This document shows positions 1 to 9,090 of a DNA stretch of 64,000 bases, piece after piece; positions within the stretch are counted from its first letter, which is position 1; each line of letters opens with the position of its first letter. A program made the translations under genes and the position numbers. The stretch lies in contig NZ_JAPQES010000002.1 in assembly GCF_026735165.1 (NCBI RefSeq), forward strand, positions 189,745 to 253,744. The letters run 5' to 3'. Source of the DNA: Clostridium ganghwense. Lineage in GTDB: Bacteria > Bacillota > Clostridia > Clostridiales > Clostridiaceae. The notes under the pieces were generated by a model. It ran no database searches and was not told the origin of the DNA. It saw nothing but the letters and a program-made list of their open reading frames with translations.

Positions 1-1622
1 AGTTGATTAGGAAGCATATTAGATATTTCATCTAATAATAAATCTAAATTAATATCTTCTTTCGCTGAAATTTCTATAATATCTATATTGCTGTATTTTT
101 CCTTCAATTTAGCTAATGATAATTCATCCACTTTATCTACTTTATTTAATACTAAAACTAACGGCTTATCCTTTGCTCCCAACTCCTCTAAAACCTCATT
201 TACTGCTTCAATTTGTTCATCTGCTGTTTCTGATGAAGTATCTACAACATGTAAAAGCAGTTCAGAATTTATTACTTCCTCTAAGGTAGACTTAAAAGCT
301 TCAACTAAATCATGAGGAAGTTTTCGTACAAAACCTACTGTATCAGTTAAAGTTACCAACCTATTATCTGGTAAGATTAATGCTCTTGTAGTTACGTCTA
401 ATGTAGCAAATAACATATCAGCTTCAAAAACACTTTCTTTTTCCTGTACATCTTTTGGTGATGATATCTGACATAATTTATTTCTTAAAGTTGATTTTCC
501 CGCATTTGTATAGCCCACTAAAGAAACTTTAGGTATATTTTCTCTGCTTCTTTTATCTCTTTGAATTTCTCTTGTCTTTTTGATCTTTTTTAGTTGTTGA
601 GTTAGATCATATATTCTCTCTCTAATATGTCTTTTATCCATTTCAAGTTTCTTTTCTCCAGGCCCTCTAGTTCCTATTCCACCACCAGTCCTTGATAAAA
701 CGGCTCCTAAACCTGCTAGTCTTGGAAGTCTATATTTAAGCTGAGCAAGTTCAACTTGTATCTTAGCCTCTCTACTTCTAGCTCTGCTTGCAAATATTTC
801 AAGTATCAGCGTAGTTCTATCTATAACTTTAGCTCCTATAAAAGCTTCTAAGTTTCTAATTTGTGATGCAGATAATTCATCATCAAATATAATTACATTT
901 GCATTATGTGCCTGTCTCAACATTGAAATTTCATTAACTTTTCCTTCCCCTATAAAAAAAGTTGTATCAATTTTGTTTCTTTTTTGAAGTATCCTATCTA
1001 ATGTAATAACATCACACGCTCTTGCTAATTCTTCTAATTCTTCTAAACTCTCCTCACTCTCAATTCCAACCAAAATAGCCCTTTCCCCATGGTCCTCCTC
1101 TACATCATTAAGCTTTACATTTTCCTCCTTATTGCTAATTACATTTAAAATATTGATTTTTAATGTTTCTTCAACATCTAAAGGTCCAAGTAATTCAGCT
1201 ACTAATTTATTATTCTCTATACCACAAAATCCAATAGTTATATCTGTACACTTTCCATCTCTTACACCTATAGCGGCCATTGCATCAAGTTTCATTTTTA
1301 TCATAGCAGATATATCTAAGGTTGAAAGCATAGAATTTCCATTTGGATGAGTATGTATTATTCTAACACCTGATAATTTTTTTTCCTTTACATCTATAAT
1401 AGGCATTTCTACTGTAGTATTATCTCCAATTGAAATATTTACAATATTACCTTTTCTATCTACAGCTATACTTATTTCTTTATTTATGTCTTGAGTAATT
1501 TCACACATTATATCCATTACTTCTTTATTACAAATATCGTCCTTATCTATTTTGTAATTATAAATATCCTCTAATTTATTTATAATTGATTTTCTTACTC
1601 CGTCAGTATTTCCTAATATCAT
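1..1622 (-). CDS. hflX: GTPase HflX, 3' end cut by window edge; JAMM-like N-terminal domain
   Basis: The frame is open from an ATG at 1622 (GAGGTG ribosome site five bases upstream) to the left edge, giving 540 visible residues; the last few are outside. The G-domain shows G1 GYTNAGKS, G3 DTVGF and G4 NKVD, preceded by the glycine-rich HflX linker GGGIGTRGPGEKK. HflX is a ribosome-associated GTPase that splits stalled or hibernating 70S ribosomes. The roughly 180 residues before the usual HflX core are unusual: they contain HTHP at residues 90-93, then S100 and D103, in the spacing of the JAMM metal site (HxHP, six residues, S, two residues, D), with a candidate catalytic Glu at 49. This domain resembles RadC/MPN proteins by motif only. 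HflX identity is certain; metalloprotease activity is speculative. Confidence 0.95.
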   Translation of the reverse strand, partial: MILGNTDGVRKSIINKLEDIYNYKIDKDDICNKEVMDIMCEITQDINKEISIAVDRKGNIVNISIGDNTTVEMPIIDVKEKKLSGVRIIHTHPNGNSMLSTLDISAMIKMKLDAMAAIGVRDGKCTDITIGFCGIENNKLVAELLGPLDVEETLKINILNVISNKEENVKLNDVEEDHGERAILVGIESEESLEELEELARACDVITLDRILQKRNKIDTTFFIGEGKVNEISMLRQAHNANVIIFDDELSASQIRNLEAFIGAKVIDRTTLILEIFASRARSREAKIQVELAQLKYRLPRLAGLGAVLSRTGGGIGTRGPGEKKLEMDKRHIRERIYDLTQQLKKIKKTREIQRDKRSRENIPKVSLVGYTNAGKSTLRNKLCQISSPKDVQEKESVFEADMLFATLDVTTRALILPDNRLVTLTDTVGFVRKLPHDLVEAFKSTLEEVINSELLLHVVDTSSETADEQIEAVNEVLEELGAKDKPLVLVLNKVDKVDELSLAKLKEKYSNIDIIEISAKEDINLDLLLDEISNMLPNQ

Positions 1623-1691
1623 ATTAGCACCTCATTTTTACGTTTTTCATCTTATTTTTACATATTTCAAGAATTTTATATGCTCTTTTAC

Positions 1692-1720
1692 TTGACAACT
1701 TTCATATAATTTTATACTAT
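1692..1720 (+). promoter_or_regulatory. Sigma-A type promoter of hpt
   Basis: A consensus TTGACA (1692-1697) is followed after 17 bases by TACTAT (1715-1720), about 40 bases before the hpt ATG. The hpt ribosome site GGAGG lies at 1750-1754. Confidence 0.7.
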
Positions 1721-1760
1721 AAAAACAATATTGTAAATATCTATAGTCTGGAGGATTACA

Positions 1761-2285
1761 ATGGAAAATAAAAAAAGAAATATTCTTATAAGTGAAGAAC
1801 AAATACAAAAAAGAATCACTGAACTAGGTAAAAAAATATCTTCTGATTATGAAGGTAAAAACCTTTACGTTCTTTCATTGCTTAGAGGAAGTTTTATATA
1901 CACTGCTGACTTAGTTAGAAGCATTACAGTTCCAACTAAAATCGGGTTTATGACAACTTCAAGCTATGGACATAATGAAAGCTCATCTGGTCAAGTGAAA
2001 GTAGTAAATGATATTCCTGACAACATTGAAGGTCTAGATGTACTTATAGTAGACGACATAGTTGATACAGGAATAACAATGAAATTTGTAATGGAACATG
2101 TAAAATCTTTAGGTGCTAGAGAAGTTAAAAGCTGCGTACTTTTGGATAAACCTGAAAGACGAAAAGTAGATGTAACACCTGATTATTGTTGTTTCGAAAT
2201 TCCCGATGTATTTGTAGTTGGTTATGGTCTAAATTATGGTGACTACTACAGAAATATACCGTATGTATTTAATTGGGAAGAATAA
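1761..2285 (+). CDS. hpt: Hypoxanthine(-guanine) phosphoribosyltransferase
   Basis: This 174-residue protein has the length and motifs of HPRT. The PRPP-binding loop VLIVDDIVDTG is at residues 94-104, the early LRGSF segment at 41-45, and a DKPERRK stretch near residue 130. It salvages hypoxanthine and guanine to IMP and GMP using PRPP in the cytoplasm. The ATG has GGAGG six bases upstream and a sigma-A promoter before it. The gene is alone on the plus strand and ends at a stem-loop shared with the convergent yunB. In many Firmicutes hpt sits beside tilS and ftsH; that context is absent here. Confidence 0.95.
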   Translation: MENKKRNILISEEQIQKRITELGKKISSDYEGKNLYVLSLLRGSFIYTADLVRSITVPTKIGFMTTSSYGHNESSSGQVKVVNDIPDNIEGLDVLIVDDIVDTGITMKFVMEHVKSLGAREVKSCVLLDKPERRKVDVTPDYCCFEIPDVFVVGYGLNYGDYYRNIPYVFNWEE

Positions 2286-2307
2286 TAAAATTACATTTAA
2301 TTTGTGT

Positions 2308-2337
2308 AAATTACTATGCCATAAGGCATAGTAATTT
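2308..2337. terminator. Bidirectional terminator between hpt and yunB
   Basis: A 13-bp perfect stem (2308-2320 with 2325-2337) closes a four-base ATAA loop and runs into a T-rich stretch. It lies between two convergent stop codons. Confidence 0.85.
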
Positions 2338-2340
2338 TTA

Positions 2341-2994
2341 TTAATTGCTATTATTAGGCACTTTTATTCCCATATCATCAAACTGTAGAGCAGTTTCTGG
2401 TACCTTTCCGATAATAATAGTTTCAGCAATTGGTACTTCATTATTCACTTCTACAATGTTACTACTTAAAGGAAGAATTACTCTAATCTTAGTATTAACC
2501 CTTACATAAATTTTATGTCTTGTTTGATTTATGCCTGCACTTTCAAATTGAGATAAATATTTTGTCTCTATGTAACCTATTGGATACATTTTAACGGTTA
2601 TTTTAGGTCCTAAATATGAAAACATATTATTTTTTAATGCATAAGCTAAAGGTAATCTTATTCCCTTTTCCCCTAATTTTCTTAGTTCTTCACCAGCTTT
2701 TAATGCTACATCACAAGCTATCATATTCATTTTTAATGTATCTGCTTTTAATAATACTATATTTCCCTCTCTATCTTTGTCCATTTTTATTATCTCATCA
2801 TATTTAAATCTATTAATATATTCTTCAACTACACACTTATTTACTATTTCTATTGCTCTCGCTCTTACTTCAGCATCTGCTGCTGCAATTATTGAAGGTG
2901 TCAATGTTTTATTAAATATATAAATAAAAAGATTAATTCCAATAATTATCGAAATAATATAAGCTATAATTCTTATTTTATTATTCTTTTTAAT
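2341..2994 (-). CDS. yunB: Sporulation protein YunB; apparent ATT start
   Basis: The product matches the YunB family (about 220-250 residues, sigma-E regulated in Bacillus subtilis, molecular role unclear). An in-frame TTG at 2904 has no ribosome site. Reading further upstream, the frame stays open to ATT at 2994, which lies seven bases after a strong AAGGAGGAG. The 30 residues gained form a basic start (KKNNKIR) and a hydrophobic stretch (IIAYIISIIIGINLFIYIF), i.e. the single N-terminal membrane anchor expected of YunB. With the ATT start the protein is 217 residues. No ATG, GTG or TTG sits at a usable distance from that ribosome site, so a non-canonical start is the best reading. Function is assigned by family only. 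Confidence 0.8.
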   Translation of the reverse strand: MKKNNKIRIIAYIISIIIGINLFIYIFNKTLTPSIIAAADAEVRARAIEIVNKCVVEEYINRFKYDEIIKMDKDREGNIVLLKADTLKMNMIACDVALKAGEELRKLGEKGIRLPLAYALKNNMFSYLGPKITVKMYPIGYIETKYLSQFESAGINQTRHKIYVRVNTKIRVILPLSSNIVEVNNEVPIAETIIIGKVPETALQFDDMGIKVPNNSN

Positions 2995-3244
2995 AATAAC
3001 TCCTCCTTACTATCAATTAACAGTTGAGTCTTAATATTAGGACAGTAACTGATATTTTTCTTACAAAAAACTCAAAAACAAACTATATTATAACTATATA
3101 ATTATATGAAACAATTTTATAATGCAGAATAGGGAATTATGCTCTTGCAGTATAATAGTTATCAAAACTAAAAAAATAGTATATAATTTCATTATATGAT
3201 ATAATGTTAGAGTTAACATAAGACTAATATAAGGAGGATTATAG

Positions 3245-5833
3245 ATGACTGAAAATAAAAAGAGCCCAACTGAAAAGAAAAAAAGGAAAAAAAAGTTTAA
3301 AGCTCTTAAAATTATATTGCTAACTATATTAGCCATAGTCCTATTTTTTGCAGTTGCTGCTGGTGGTTTAGCTCTTGCAATGATTAAGACGGCTCCTGAA
3401 TTGGACATAAATCAAATTAAAGCTACTAACCAAGCTTCAGTAATTTATGATGATAAAGGCAATGTTATAGATACTATAATCACAGATAAAAAAAGAACTA
3501 TCATAAAATATGACGAAATGCCTAAAGATTTAATAAATGCCTTTGTCAGCATTGAAGATGAAAGATTTTTTGACCATAAGGGTATAGACCCTAAAAGAAT
3601 TATGGGTGCCTTTGTTTATGATGTTAAAAGTTTTTTAACAGGACATAAAGGAATGCAAGGTGCATCTACAATCACTCAGCAATTACTTAAAAATACAATT
3701 TTTGATACTGATACTAAAAATCTTGATTCAAAATCAATATTACAGCGAAAAATCAGAAGAAAAGTTCAGGAAATATATTTAGCCCCTAAGCTTGAAAAGC
3801 TTATTGGTAAAAAAGCTGTTTTGGAAGCTTATTTAAACACCATATATTTAGGTGGAAGAGCTATTGGTGTAGAAGCTGCTGCACAGCAATATTTTCATGT
3901 TAAAGCAAAAGATTTAACTTTAATTCAATGTGCTTTTATTGCAGGATTACCTCAAAGTCCTTCAGTATATTATCCATATTCAAGAACATCTAGAAAAGAT
4001 CCATCTAAATATAAAAACAGAACCAAAACTGTTCTTGCTAAAATGAGAGATAATGGATACATAACAGAATCACAATATAAATCTACAATAGCAGAAATAG
4101 ATATTCCTAGAAAAAGTGTAACTAAAGATGAAAATGCATCTACTTTAGGTAACTCCGTAATAGGAAAAGCTACTTCGAATAACGATAGATATAATTTCGA
4201 ATGGTTTTCTAGACCTGCTGTTAGTGAAGTAAAAAAAGATTTACAAGAAAAATATCATTATACTGATGGTGAAATTGAAAATTTATTAGTTAACGGACAT
4301 TTAAAAATATATAGTACAATGGATAAGGACTTGCAAATTTCTACTCAAAATATTCTAGATGATAATAATAATCTTAGGGTCTCTTCAAAAAAAGATGAAA
4401 AAGGTATACTTCAACCTCAAGCCTCTGCTGTTTTAGTTGATTATCATACTGGAGAAGTGAAAGTTTTAATTGGTGGTCGTGGAAAGCAACCTGCTATGTC
4501 TTATAATAAAGCATATGATGCACATGTTCCTAGTGGCTCTAGCATAAAACCTTTAACAGTTTATGGCCCAGCAATTGATACGAAAATTGCTACTGCTGCC
4601 ACTGTTATAGAAGATTCTCCATTGCCAGCTGAAAAAGGTAGAAAATATAATGGTGGAAGACCATGGAATCCTAAAAATGCTGGTGGAAGCTATTCTGGAT
4701 ATATAAATTTAAGAGAAGGTTTGAGACGTTCCATAAATCTTTTTGCAATAAAATTAGAAGATAAACTTGGTCTTGAAGTTGGTGCAAGCTATGGTAAAAA
4801 ATTTGGTTTAACCTTAAATAATACAGACAAAAATAGTATAGCAGCTTTAGCTCTTGGTGAATTGAATTACGGTACAAATACATATACAATGGCAAATGCT
4901 TATGGTGTATTTGGTAACAATGGATTATATACTGAACCTCGACTTTATAGCAAGGTAGTAGACAAAGCTGGTAAAGTTATACTTGAAACTAAAATAGAAA
5001 CTAGAAAAGTTTTATCTCCACAGTCAGCTTACATTATGTACGATTTATTAAAAGAACCTGTGAGAGCTGGTACTGCTACTCGTGCAAAACTAACTTATAA
5101 AAGCAATATTCCTTTAGCTGGTAAAACAGGTTCAACAACAAACTTTAAAAATCTTTGGTTCTGTGGACTTACTCCATACTATTCAGGATCAGTTTGGATT
5201 GGAAATAAAAACAATCAAAGAATTTACAGTAGTGATGCAGCTTATATCTTAGGTAAAATAATGAATGAAGCTGTTAAAAACTTACCCGTTAAAGATATAT
5301 CAGCACCTTCTGGCATAACAAGTGCCTCAGTTGATAGAATCTCTGGTCTACTTCCTACGGAACTATCTTATAAAGATCCTAGAGGAAGCACTGTATATAC
5401 TGAATTATTTATTAGGGGTACGGTTCCTACAACTTATGATGATATTCATATTCTAGCTAATATAAATAAAAGTAATGGAAAACTAGCTACAGCAAATACT
5501 CCACCTTCTCTAATAGAATCTAGAGTATTTATCAAAAGAGATTATATTCCTAGTGTAACCTTAAGAGATCAGCAATATGTATCTCCAAAAGAACTTGATG
5601 ATACTGCAGCACCGCCTCCAACTGAACCAGATGAAACTACGGATCCAAATAAAGAAAATGAAAATTCCGATAATAATACTACAGATCCTGAAAATCCTGG
5701 TAAGGAAGAAGAAACAAATGAAGATGTTAATGATGAAACAGGCTCTAATGTAGATGATGATAATGATACTGCTGACGATAACCCCACTGATATTACTAAC
5801 GAAAACTCAAATACTCAAGAAACAAGTAACTAA
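3245..5833 (+). CDS. Class A penicillin-binding protein (PBP1A type)
   Basis: This 862-residue bifunctional peptidoglycan synthase has a lysine-rich cytoplasmic start, a membrane segment at about residues 23-46, a GT51 transglycosylase domain with EDERFFDHKG (catalytic Glu 104) and GASTITQQLLKN, and a transpeptidase domain with SSIK (nucleophile Ser 432), an SIN motif near residue 498 and KTG at 627-629. The last 80 or so residues are a low-complexity Asp/Glu/Asn/Thr/Pro tail, likely disordered outside the membrane. The ATG follows AAGGAGGA; a TATAAT at 3200-3205 may be its -10 box, but no good -35 is seen. It lies alone between two bidirectional terminators. Gene symbol is left open because clostridia carry several class A PBPs. 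Confidence 0.95.
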   Translation: MTENKKSPTEKKKRKKKFKALKIILLTILAIVLFFAVAAGGLALAMIKTAPELDINQIKATNQASVIYDDKGNVIDTIITDKKRTIIKYDEMPKDLINAFVSIEDERFFDHKGIDPKRIMGAFVYDVKSFLTGHKGMQGASTITQQLLKNTIFDTDTKNLDSKSILQRKIRRKVQEIYLAPKLEKLIGKKAVLEAYLNTIYLGGRAIGVEAAAQQYFHVKAKDLTLIQCAFIAGLPQSPSVYYPYSRTSRKDPSKYKNRTKTVLAKMRDNGYITESQYKSTIAEIDIPRKSVTKDENASTLGNSVIGKATSNNDRYNFEWFSRPAVSEVKKDLQEKYHYTDGEIENLLVNGHLKIYSTMDKDLQISTQNILDDNNNLRVSSKKDEKGILQPQASAVLVDYHTGEVKVLIGGRGKQPAMSYNKAYDAHVPSGSSIKPLTVYGPAIDTKIATAATVIEDSPLPAEKGRKYNGGRPWNPKNAGGSYSGYINLREGLRRSINLFAIKLEDKLGLEVGASYGKKFGLTLNNTDKNSIAALALGELNYGTNTYTMANAYGVFGNNGLYTEPRLYSKVVDKAGKVILETKIETRKVLSPQSAYIMYDLLKEPVRAGTATRAKLTYKSNIPLAGKTGSTTNFKNLWFCGLTPYYSGSVWIGNKNNQRIYSSDAAYILGKIMNEAVKNLPVKDISAPSGITSASVDRISGLLPTELSYKDPRGSTVYTELFIRGTVPTTYDDIHILANINKSNGKLATANTPPSLIESRVFIKRDYIPSVTLRDQQYVSPKELDDTAAPPPTEPDETTDPNKENENSDNNTTDPENPGKEEETNEDVNDETGSNVDDDNDTADDNPTDITNENSNTQETSN

Positions 5834-5840
5834 AAACTAA

Positions 5841-5884
5841 AAATAGGATTAAAGGAATTTGTTTAAATCCCTTTAATCCTATTT
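5841..5884. terminator. Bidirectional terminator between the PBP gene and spoVAE
   Basis: A long stem pairs 5841-5855 with 5870-5884 around an AT-rich loop and is flanked by A-rich and T-rich tracts. The two neighbouring genes converge on it. Confidence 0.85.
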
Positions 5885-6239
5885 ATTTTGTCTTTGAATT
5901 AAATAATAATGCCATTATATATCCAAAAAATATGGCTGCACTTATTCCACCAGCGGCCCCCTTTACTCCTCCAGTAAACGCCCCTAGAAAACCAACCTCA
6001 TCCACTTCTTTCATAACAGACTTTGCAAGATTAAATCCAAAGCCAAGTAAAGGTATAGTTGCTCCTGCCTTTCCATATTTAACTACCACATCATAAATCT
6101 TTAAAGCTCCAAGAATTACTCCAGTAGTAACAAAAACAACTAAAATTCTACCTGGTGTGAGTTTTGTTCTATCCATTAGAATCTGAGCAATAAGACATAT
6201 AGTACCTCCTACGAGAAAAGCCATAATATAATCATTCAT
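5883..6239 (-). CDS. spoVAE: Stage V sporulation protein AE
   Basis: This 118-residue hydrophobic protein is a subunit of the SpoVA channel, which moves Ca-dipicolinic acid into the forespore and out at germination. It begins with the typical DYIMAFLVGG segment and has about four membrane segments. The start is the ATG at 6239, seven bases after GGAGGG, rather than an earlier in-frame codon. It overlaps the end of spoVAD by eight bases, so translation is probably coupled. SpoVAC and SpoVAE share related sequences, visible in the GGxICxIxQ stretch of both. Confidence 0.92.
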   Translation of the reverse strand: MNDYIMAFLVGGTICLIAQILMDRTKLTPGRILVVFVTTGVILGALKIYDVVVKYGKAGATIPLLGFGFNLAKSVMKEVDEVGFLGAFTGGVKGAAGGISAAIFFGYIMALLFNSKTK

Positions 6240-7257
6240 TTTGATTCCCTCCAAACTCTATAGATACTGCATGCGCAATTCCTGGTATACTTTCTCCTTG
6301 AAGAGAGCTAGTAGGACTCATTAATGCACCTGTAGAAACAAGCAACACTCTTTTCAGTTTTCCTTGCATCATATTCTTATATATGTATCCACAGCCAACT
6401 ACTGCTGAACAACCACAACCACTTCCTCCACAATTAGTTTTCTGCTTTTCTTTATCAAATATTTCATCTCCACAGTCAATATATTTATTAGATATATCAT
6501 AACCATATTCTTTTAGTAATTCCTGAGTTATTTTTTTACCTAATTGCCCTAAATCTCCTGTTGCAATTAAGTCATAATACTTTGGAGTTCTACCTGTATC
6601 CTGAAAATGCTGTTTTATTGTATCTACTGCAGCAGGAGCCATTGCAGACCCCATATCATTAGTATCAGTCTTGCCATAATCTTTTATTTTTCCTATTGTC
6701 ACATGTGTAGTATAAGGATAATTGCCTTCTTTGGCTAAAAGCATAGCTCCTGATCCTGTAACTGTCCATTGGGCTGTAGGTGTTCTTTGACTCCCCATTT
6801 CAAGTGGAACTCTGAATTGTCTTTCTGCTGCTGAGAAATGTGAAGATGTAGCTGCTATTGCATAATCAGCAAATCCTCCATCTATAATCATCGATGAAAT
6901 ACTCAAAGATTCTGACATAGTAGAACAAGCACCATAAAGTCCTATAAAAGGTATATCAATGTCTCTTGCTGCAAAGTTTGATGCAGAAAGTTGATTTAGT
7001 AGATCTCCTGCTACTAAATAATTTATATCTTGTTCGTTCAAATTAGCTTTCTTTATAGTTTCTTCTATTGCTTTATACATCATGCTACTTTCAGCTTTTT
7101 CAAAGCTCTCTTTTCCATCTAAATCATCTTGCAAAATAATATCAAAGTAATCTTTTAGAGGACCTTTTCCTTCCTTTGGTCCCACCACACTTGTAGTTGC
7201 GATTATTTTAGGTTTACTTTCAAGCTTTACTGTTTGTTTTCCTACTCTCTTTGACAT
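6232..7257 (-). CDS. spoVAD: Stage V sporulation protein AD
   Basis: This 341-residue protein has the thiolase-like fold of SpoVAD, the soluble dipicolinate-binding component of the SpoVA complex at the spore inner membrane. Visible marks are the CSTMSESL stretch, the Ala/Gly-rich core and a GGSGCGCSA segment near residue 265. The ATG at 7257 is chosen because GGTGG lies seven bases upstream; an ATG two codons earlier is too close to that site. It sits in the order spoVAC-spoVAD-spoVAE with short gaps, the conserved core of the operon. Confidence 0.95.
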   Translation of the reverse strand: MSKRVGKQTVKLESKPKIIATTSVVGPKEGKGPLKDYFDIILQDDLDGKESFEKAESSMMYKAIEETIKKANLNEQDINYLVAGDLLNQLSASNFAARDIDIPFIGLYGACSTMSESLSISSMIIDGGFADYAIAATSSHFSAAERQFRVPLEMGSQRTPTAQWTVTGSGAMLLAKEGNYPYTTHVTIGKIKDYGKTDTNDMGSAMAPAAVDTIKQHFQDTGRTPKYYDLIATGDLGQLGKKITQELLKEYGYDISNKYIDCGDEIFDKEKQKTNCGGSGCGCSAVVGCGYIYKNMMQGKLKRVLLVSTGALMSPTSSLQGESIPGIAHAVSIEFGGNQNE

Positions 7258-7272
7258 ATTCATACCACCTTG

Positions 7273-7725
7273 TTATAACGTAATAAAATAATATATAATC
7301 CCTACTATAATCGAAGAACCAATTCCATATACCAAGACTGGTCCAGCTATTATAAACATCTTTGCTCCTACCCCAAAAACAAATCCTTCTTTTTTGAATT
7401 CTATTGCAGGAGATACAATAGAATTTGCGAAACCTGTTATTGGTACTACCGATCCTGCCCCTGCAAAATCTCCTATTTTATCATAGATACCTATTCCAGT
7501 TAATAATGCACCTATAAAAATCATTGTTATAGATACATAAGTTGCTGTATCTTGTTTAGAAAAACCTAAATTAATATAAAAATTATTAAATGCCTGACCT
7601 ATATCACATATAAGCCCTCCAACAATAAAAGCCCGTATACAGTCTCTAACTAACTGTGATTTAGGTGCTTCTTGTTGAGATAAAGTTTGAAATTTTTTTT
7701 TAATTTGTTCTTCTTTATTATTCAT
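7273..7725 (-). CDS. spoVAC: Stage V sporulation protein AC
   Basis: The protein is 150 residues from the ATG at 7725, the same length as B. subtilis SpoVAC; GGGAG lies eight bases before that codon, whereas an in-frame start at 7752 has none. It is a membrane protein with about four helices, described as a mechanosensitive channel in the spore inner membrane. The family is expressed in the forespore under sigma-G; the AT-rich gap upstream gave no clear sigma-G promoter by eye. A stem-loop separates it from sigF. Confidence 0.92.
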   Translation of the reverse strand: MNNKEEQIKKKFQTLSQQEAPKSQLVRDCIRAFIVGGLICDIGQAFNNFYINLGFSKQDTATYVSITMIFIGALLTGIGIYDKIGDFAGAGSVVPITGFANSIVSPAIEFKKEGFVFGVGAKMFIIAGPVLVYGIGSSIIVGIIYYFITL

Positions 7726-7801
7726 ATCTCTATCTCCCATCATAAAATTCATTATAAATTATCTATAATTATTATCTGCAATAATAAACTTTTTTAAACA
7801 A

Positions 7802-7831
7802 AAATAGGATACAAATATTTGCATCCTATTT
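7802..7831 (-). terminator. Terminator after sigF
   Basis: A nine-base arm (7802-7810) pairs with 7823-7831, with a further CAAA/TTTG pairing inside. On the minus strand the stem is followed by TTTTGTTT. It separates the spoIIA operon from spoVAC. Confidence 0.75.
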
Positions 7832-7834
7832 ATT

Positions 7835-8590
7835 CTATACACTTAATTTTTCCTTCATAGCCTTTAAAACTTTCTTTTCAATTCTAGAAACTTGAACTTG
7901 ACTTATACCAAGCATTTTAGCAACTTGAACCTGTGTTATATCTTTAAAATATCTAAGTATTATTATTTGTCTCGATCTTACATCTAATTTACTTAAAGCT
8001 TCTTTTAAAGCAATCTTATTAATTATATCCTTATTTTCATCTTTATTATCACTAATTTTATCGATCAAAAAAATTGGTGAACCATCATCATGGTGAATTG
8101 TATCATATAAATATTTAGGATCATTTACAGCTTCAGTAGAAAATAATATTTCTTCAGTAGTCATTCCTGAAAACTCTGATAATTCTTCAATAGTTGGTTC
8201 TCTACTTAACTTTTTTGTTAGTTTTTCTTTATCATAATGTAACTTCCTAGCATTATATTTTATACTTCTACTAACCTTAATTAGTCCATCATCTCTTAAA
8301 AATCTCTTAATTTCTCCCATAATCATAGGAACTGCATAAGTAGAAAATTGTACATTATATTTAGCTTCAAAATTATTTACGGCTTTTACAAGTCCTATAC
8401 ATCCAATTTGAAAAATATCATCATATTCATAACCTCTATTCATGAATTTTTTACTTATTGCTGAAACAAGAGGTAAATTATTTTCAACAAGTTTATCTAA
8501 AGCACCTTTATCTCCTTCTTTAGCTCTTTGAATCAAACTTAAATTTTCTTCAAACTTGGTATTATTTTTTTTATATACATCTCCACTCAT
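7835..8590 (-). CDS. sigF: RNA polymerase forespore sigma factor SigF
   Basis: This is the third gene of the spoIIA operon. The protein (about 251 residues) has sigma region 2 (IFQIGCIGLVKAV, with STYAVPMIMGEI following), region 3 and a region 4 helix-turn-helix (VAKMLGISQVQVSRIEKK) at the C-terminus. SigF is the first forespore-specific sigma factor and is held inactive by SpoIIAB. The start is uncertain: ATG 8590 or GTG 8599, neither with a close ribosome site. A strong AAAGGAGG lies about 30 bases before the ATG and instead serves other frames. The codon ATG at 8590 overlaps the TGA of a short upstream reading frame. Confidence 0.95.
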   Translation of the reverse strand: MSGDVYKKNNTKFEENLSLIQRAKEGDKGALDKLVENNLPLVSAISKKFMNRGYEYDDIFQIGCIGLVKAVNNFEAKYNVQFSTYAVPMIMGEIKRFLRDDGLIKVSRSIKYNARKLHYDKEKLTKKLSREPTIEELSEFSGMTTEEILFSTEAVNDPKYLYDTIHHDDGSPIFLIDKISDNKDENKDIINKIALKEALSKLDVRSRQIIILRYFKDITQVQVAKMLGISQVQVSRIEKKVLKAMKEKLSV

Positions 8591-8646
8591 AATATCCACA
8601 AACCACTTCCAAGGTTCTTTCCTCCTTTCATAAAAACCTATGTATC

Positions 8647-9075
8647 CTAGTCCAATACTTTAAATTTTTTCCTCATTATAACCCTCGTTCCGTTATCTCC
8701 TTCAGATGTAACTTCCAATTTGTCCATAAAAGTTTCCATCACTGTGAACCCCATACCTGATCTTTCTAAATCAGGTCTTGATGTATATAAAGGCTGCATC
8801 GCTAATTCTACATTATCTATCCCAATCCCATTATCTTTTACTATTAAAGTAACTTCATTTTTACATATCTCTGCTTCAATAGTTACTAAACCTTCTTTGT
8901 TTTCATATCCATGAATAATTGAGTTAGTAACAGCTTCTGATATAGCTGTTTTTACATCAGTTATTTCTTCAATTGTAGGATCTAATTGAGAAATAAAAGC
9001 TGCTACAGCAACTCTTGCAAAACTCTCATTTTCTGATTTACTTAAAAACTCTATTTTAATTTTGTTATCATACAT
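8647..9075 (-). CDS. spoIIAB: Anti-sigma F factor SpoIIAB (serine kinase)
   Basis: This 142-residue protein has the GHKL ATPase signatures: the N-box ([13 protein letters not shown], residues about 45-57), VKDNGIGID (G1) and the GMGFTVME G2 region. SpoIIAB binds and inactivates SigF and phosphorylates SpoIIAA. GGGGGG precedes the ATG, and the gene starts 15 bases after the spoIIAA stop, as in the conserved spoIIAA-spoIIAB-sigF operon. Confidence 0.96.
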   Translation of the reverse strand: MYDNKIKIEFLSKSENESFARVAVAAFISQLDPTIEEITDVKTAISEAVTNSIIHGYENKEGLVTIEAEICKNEVTLIVKDNGIGIDNVELAMQPLYTSRPDLERSGMGFTVMETFMDKLEVTSEGDNGTRVIMRKKFKVLD

Positions 9076-9090
9076 TCTATATTCCCCCCA

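Noticed and set aside
3101-3108. Sigma-E -10 like CATATAAT upstream of yunB on the minus strand
   Set aside because: No matching -35 element at 16-18 bases and the site is more than 100 bases from the start; too weak in this AT-rich gap.
3094-3408. 104-residue minus-strand open frame upstream of and overlapping the PBP gene
   Set aside because: It has no ribosome site, lies over the PBP start region and its product is only a low-complexity hydrophobic shadow.
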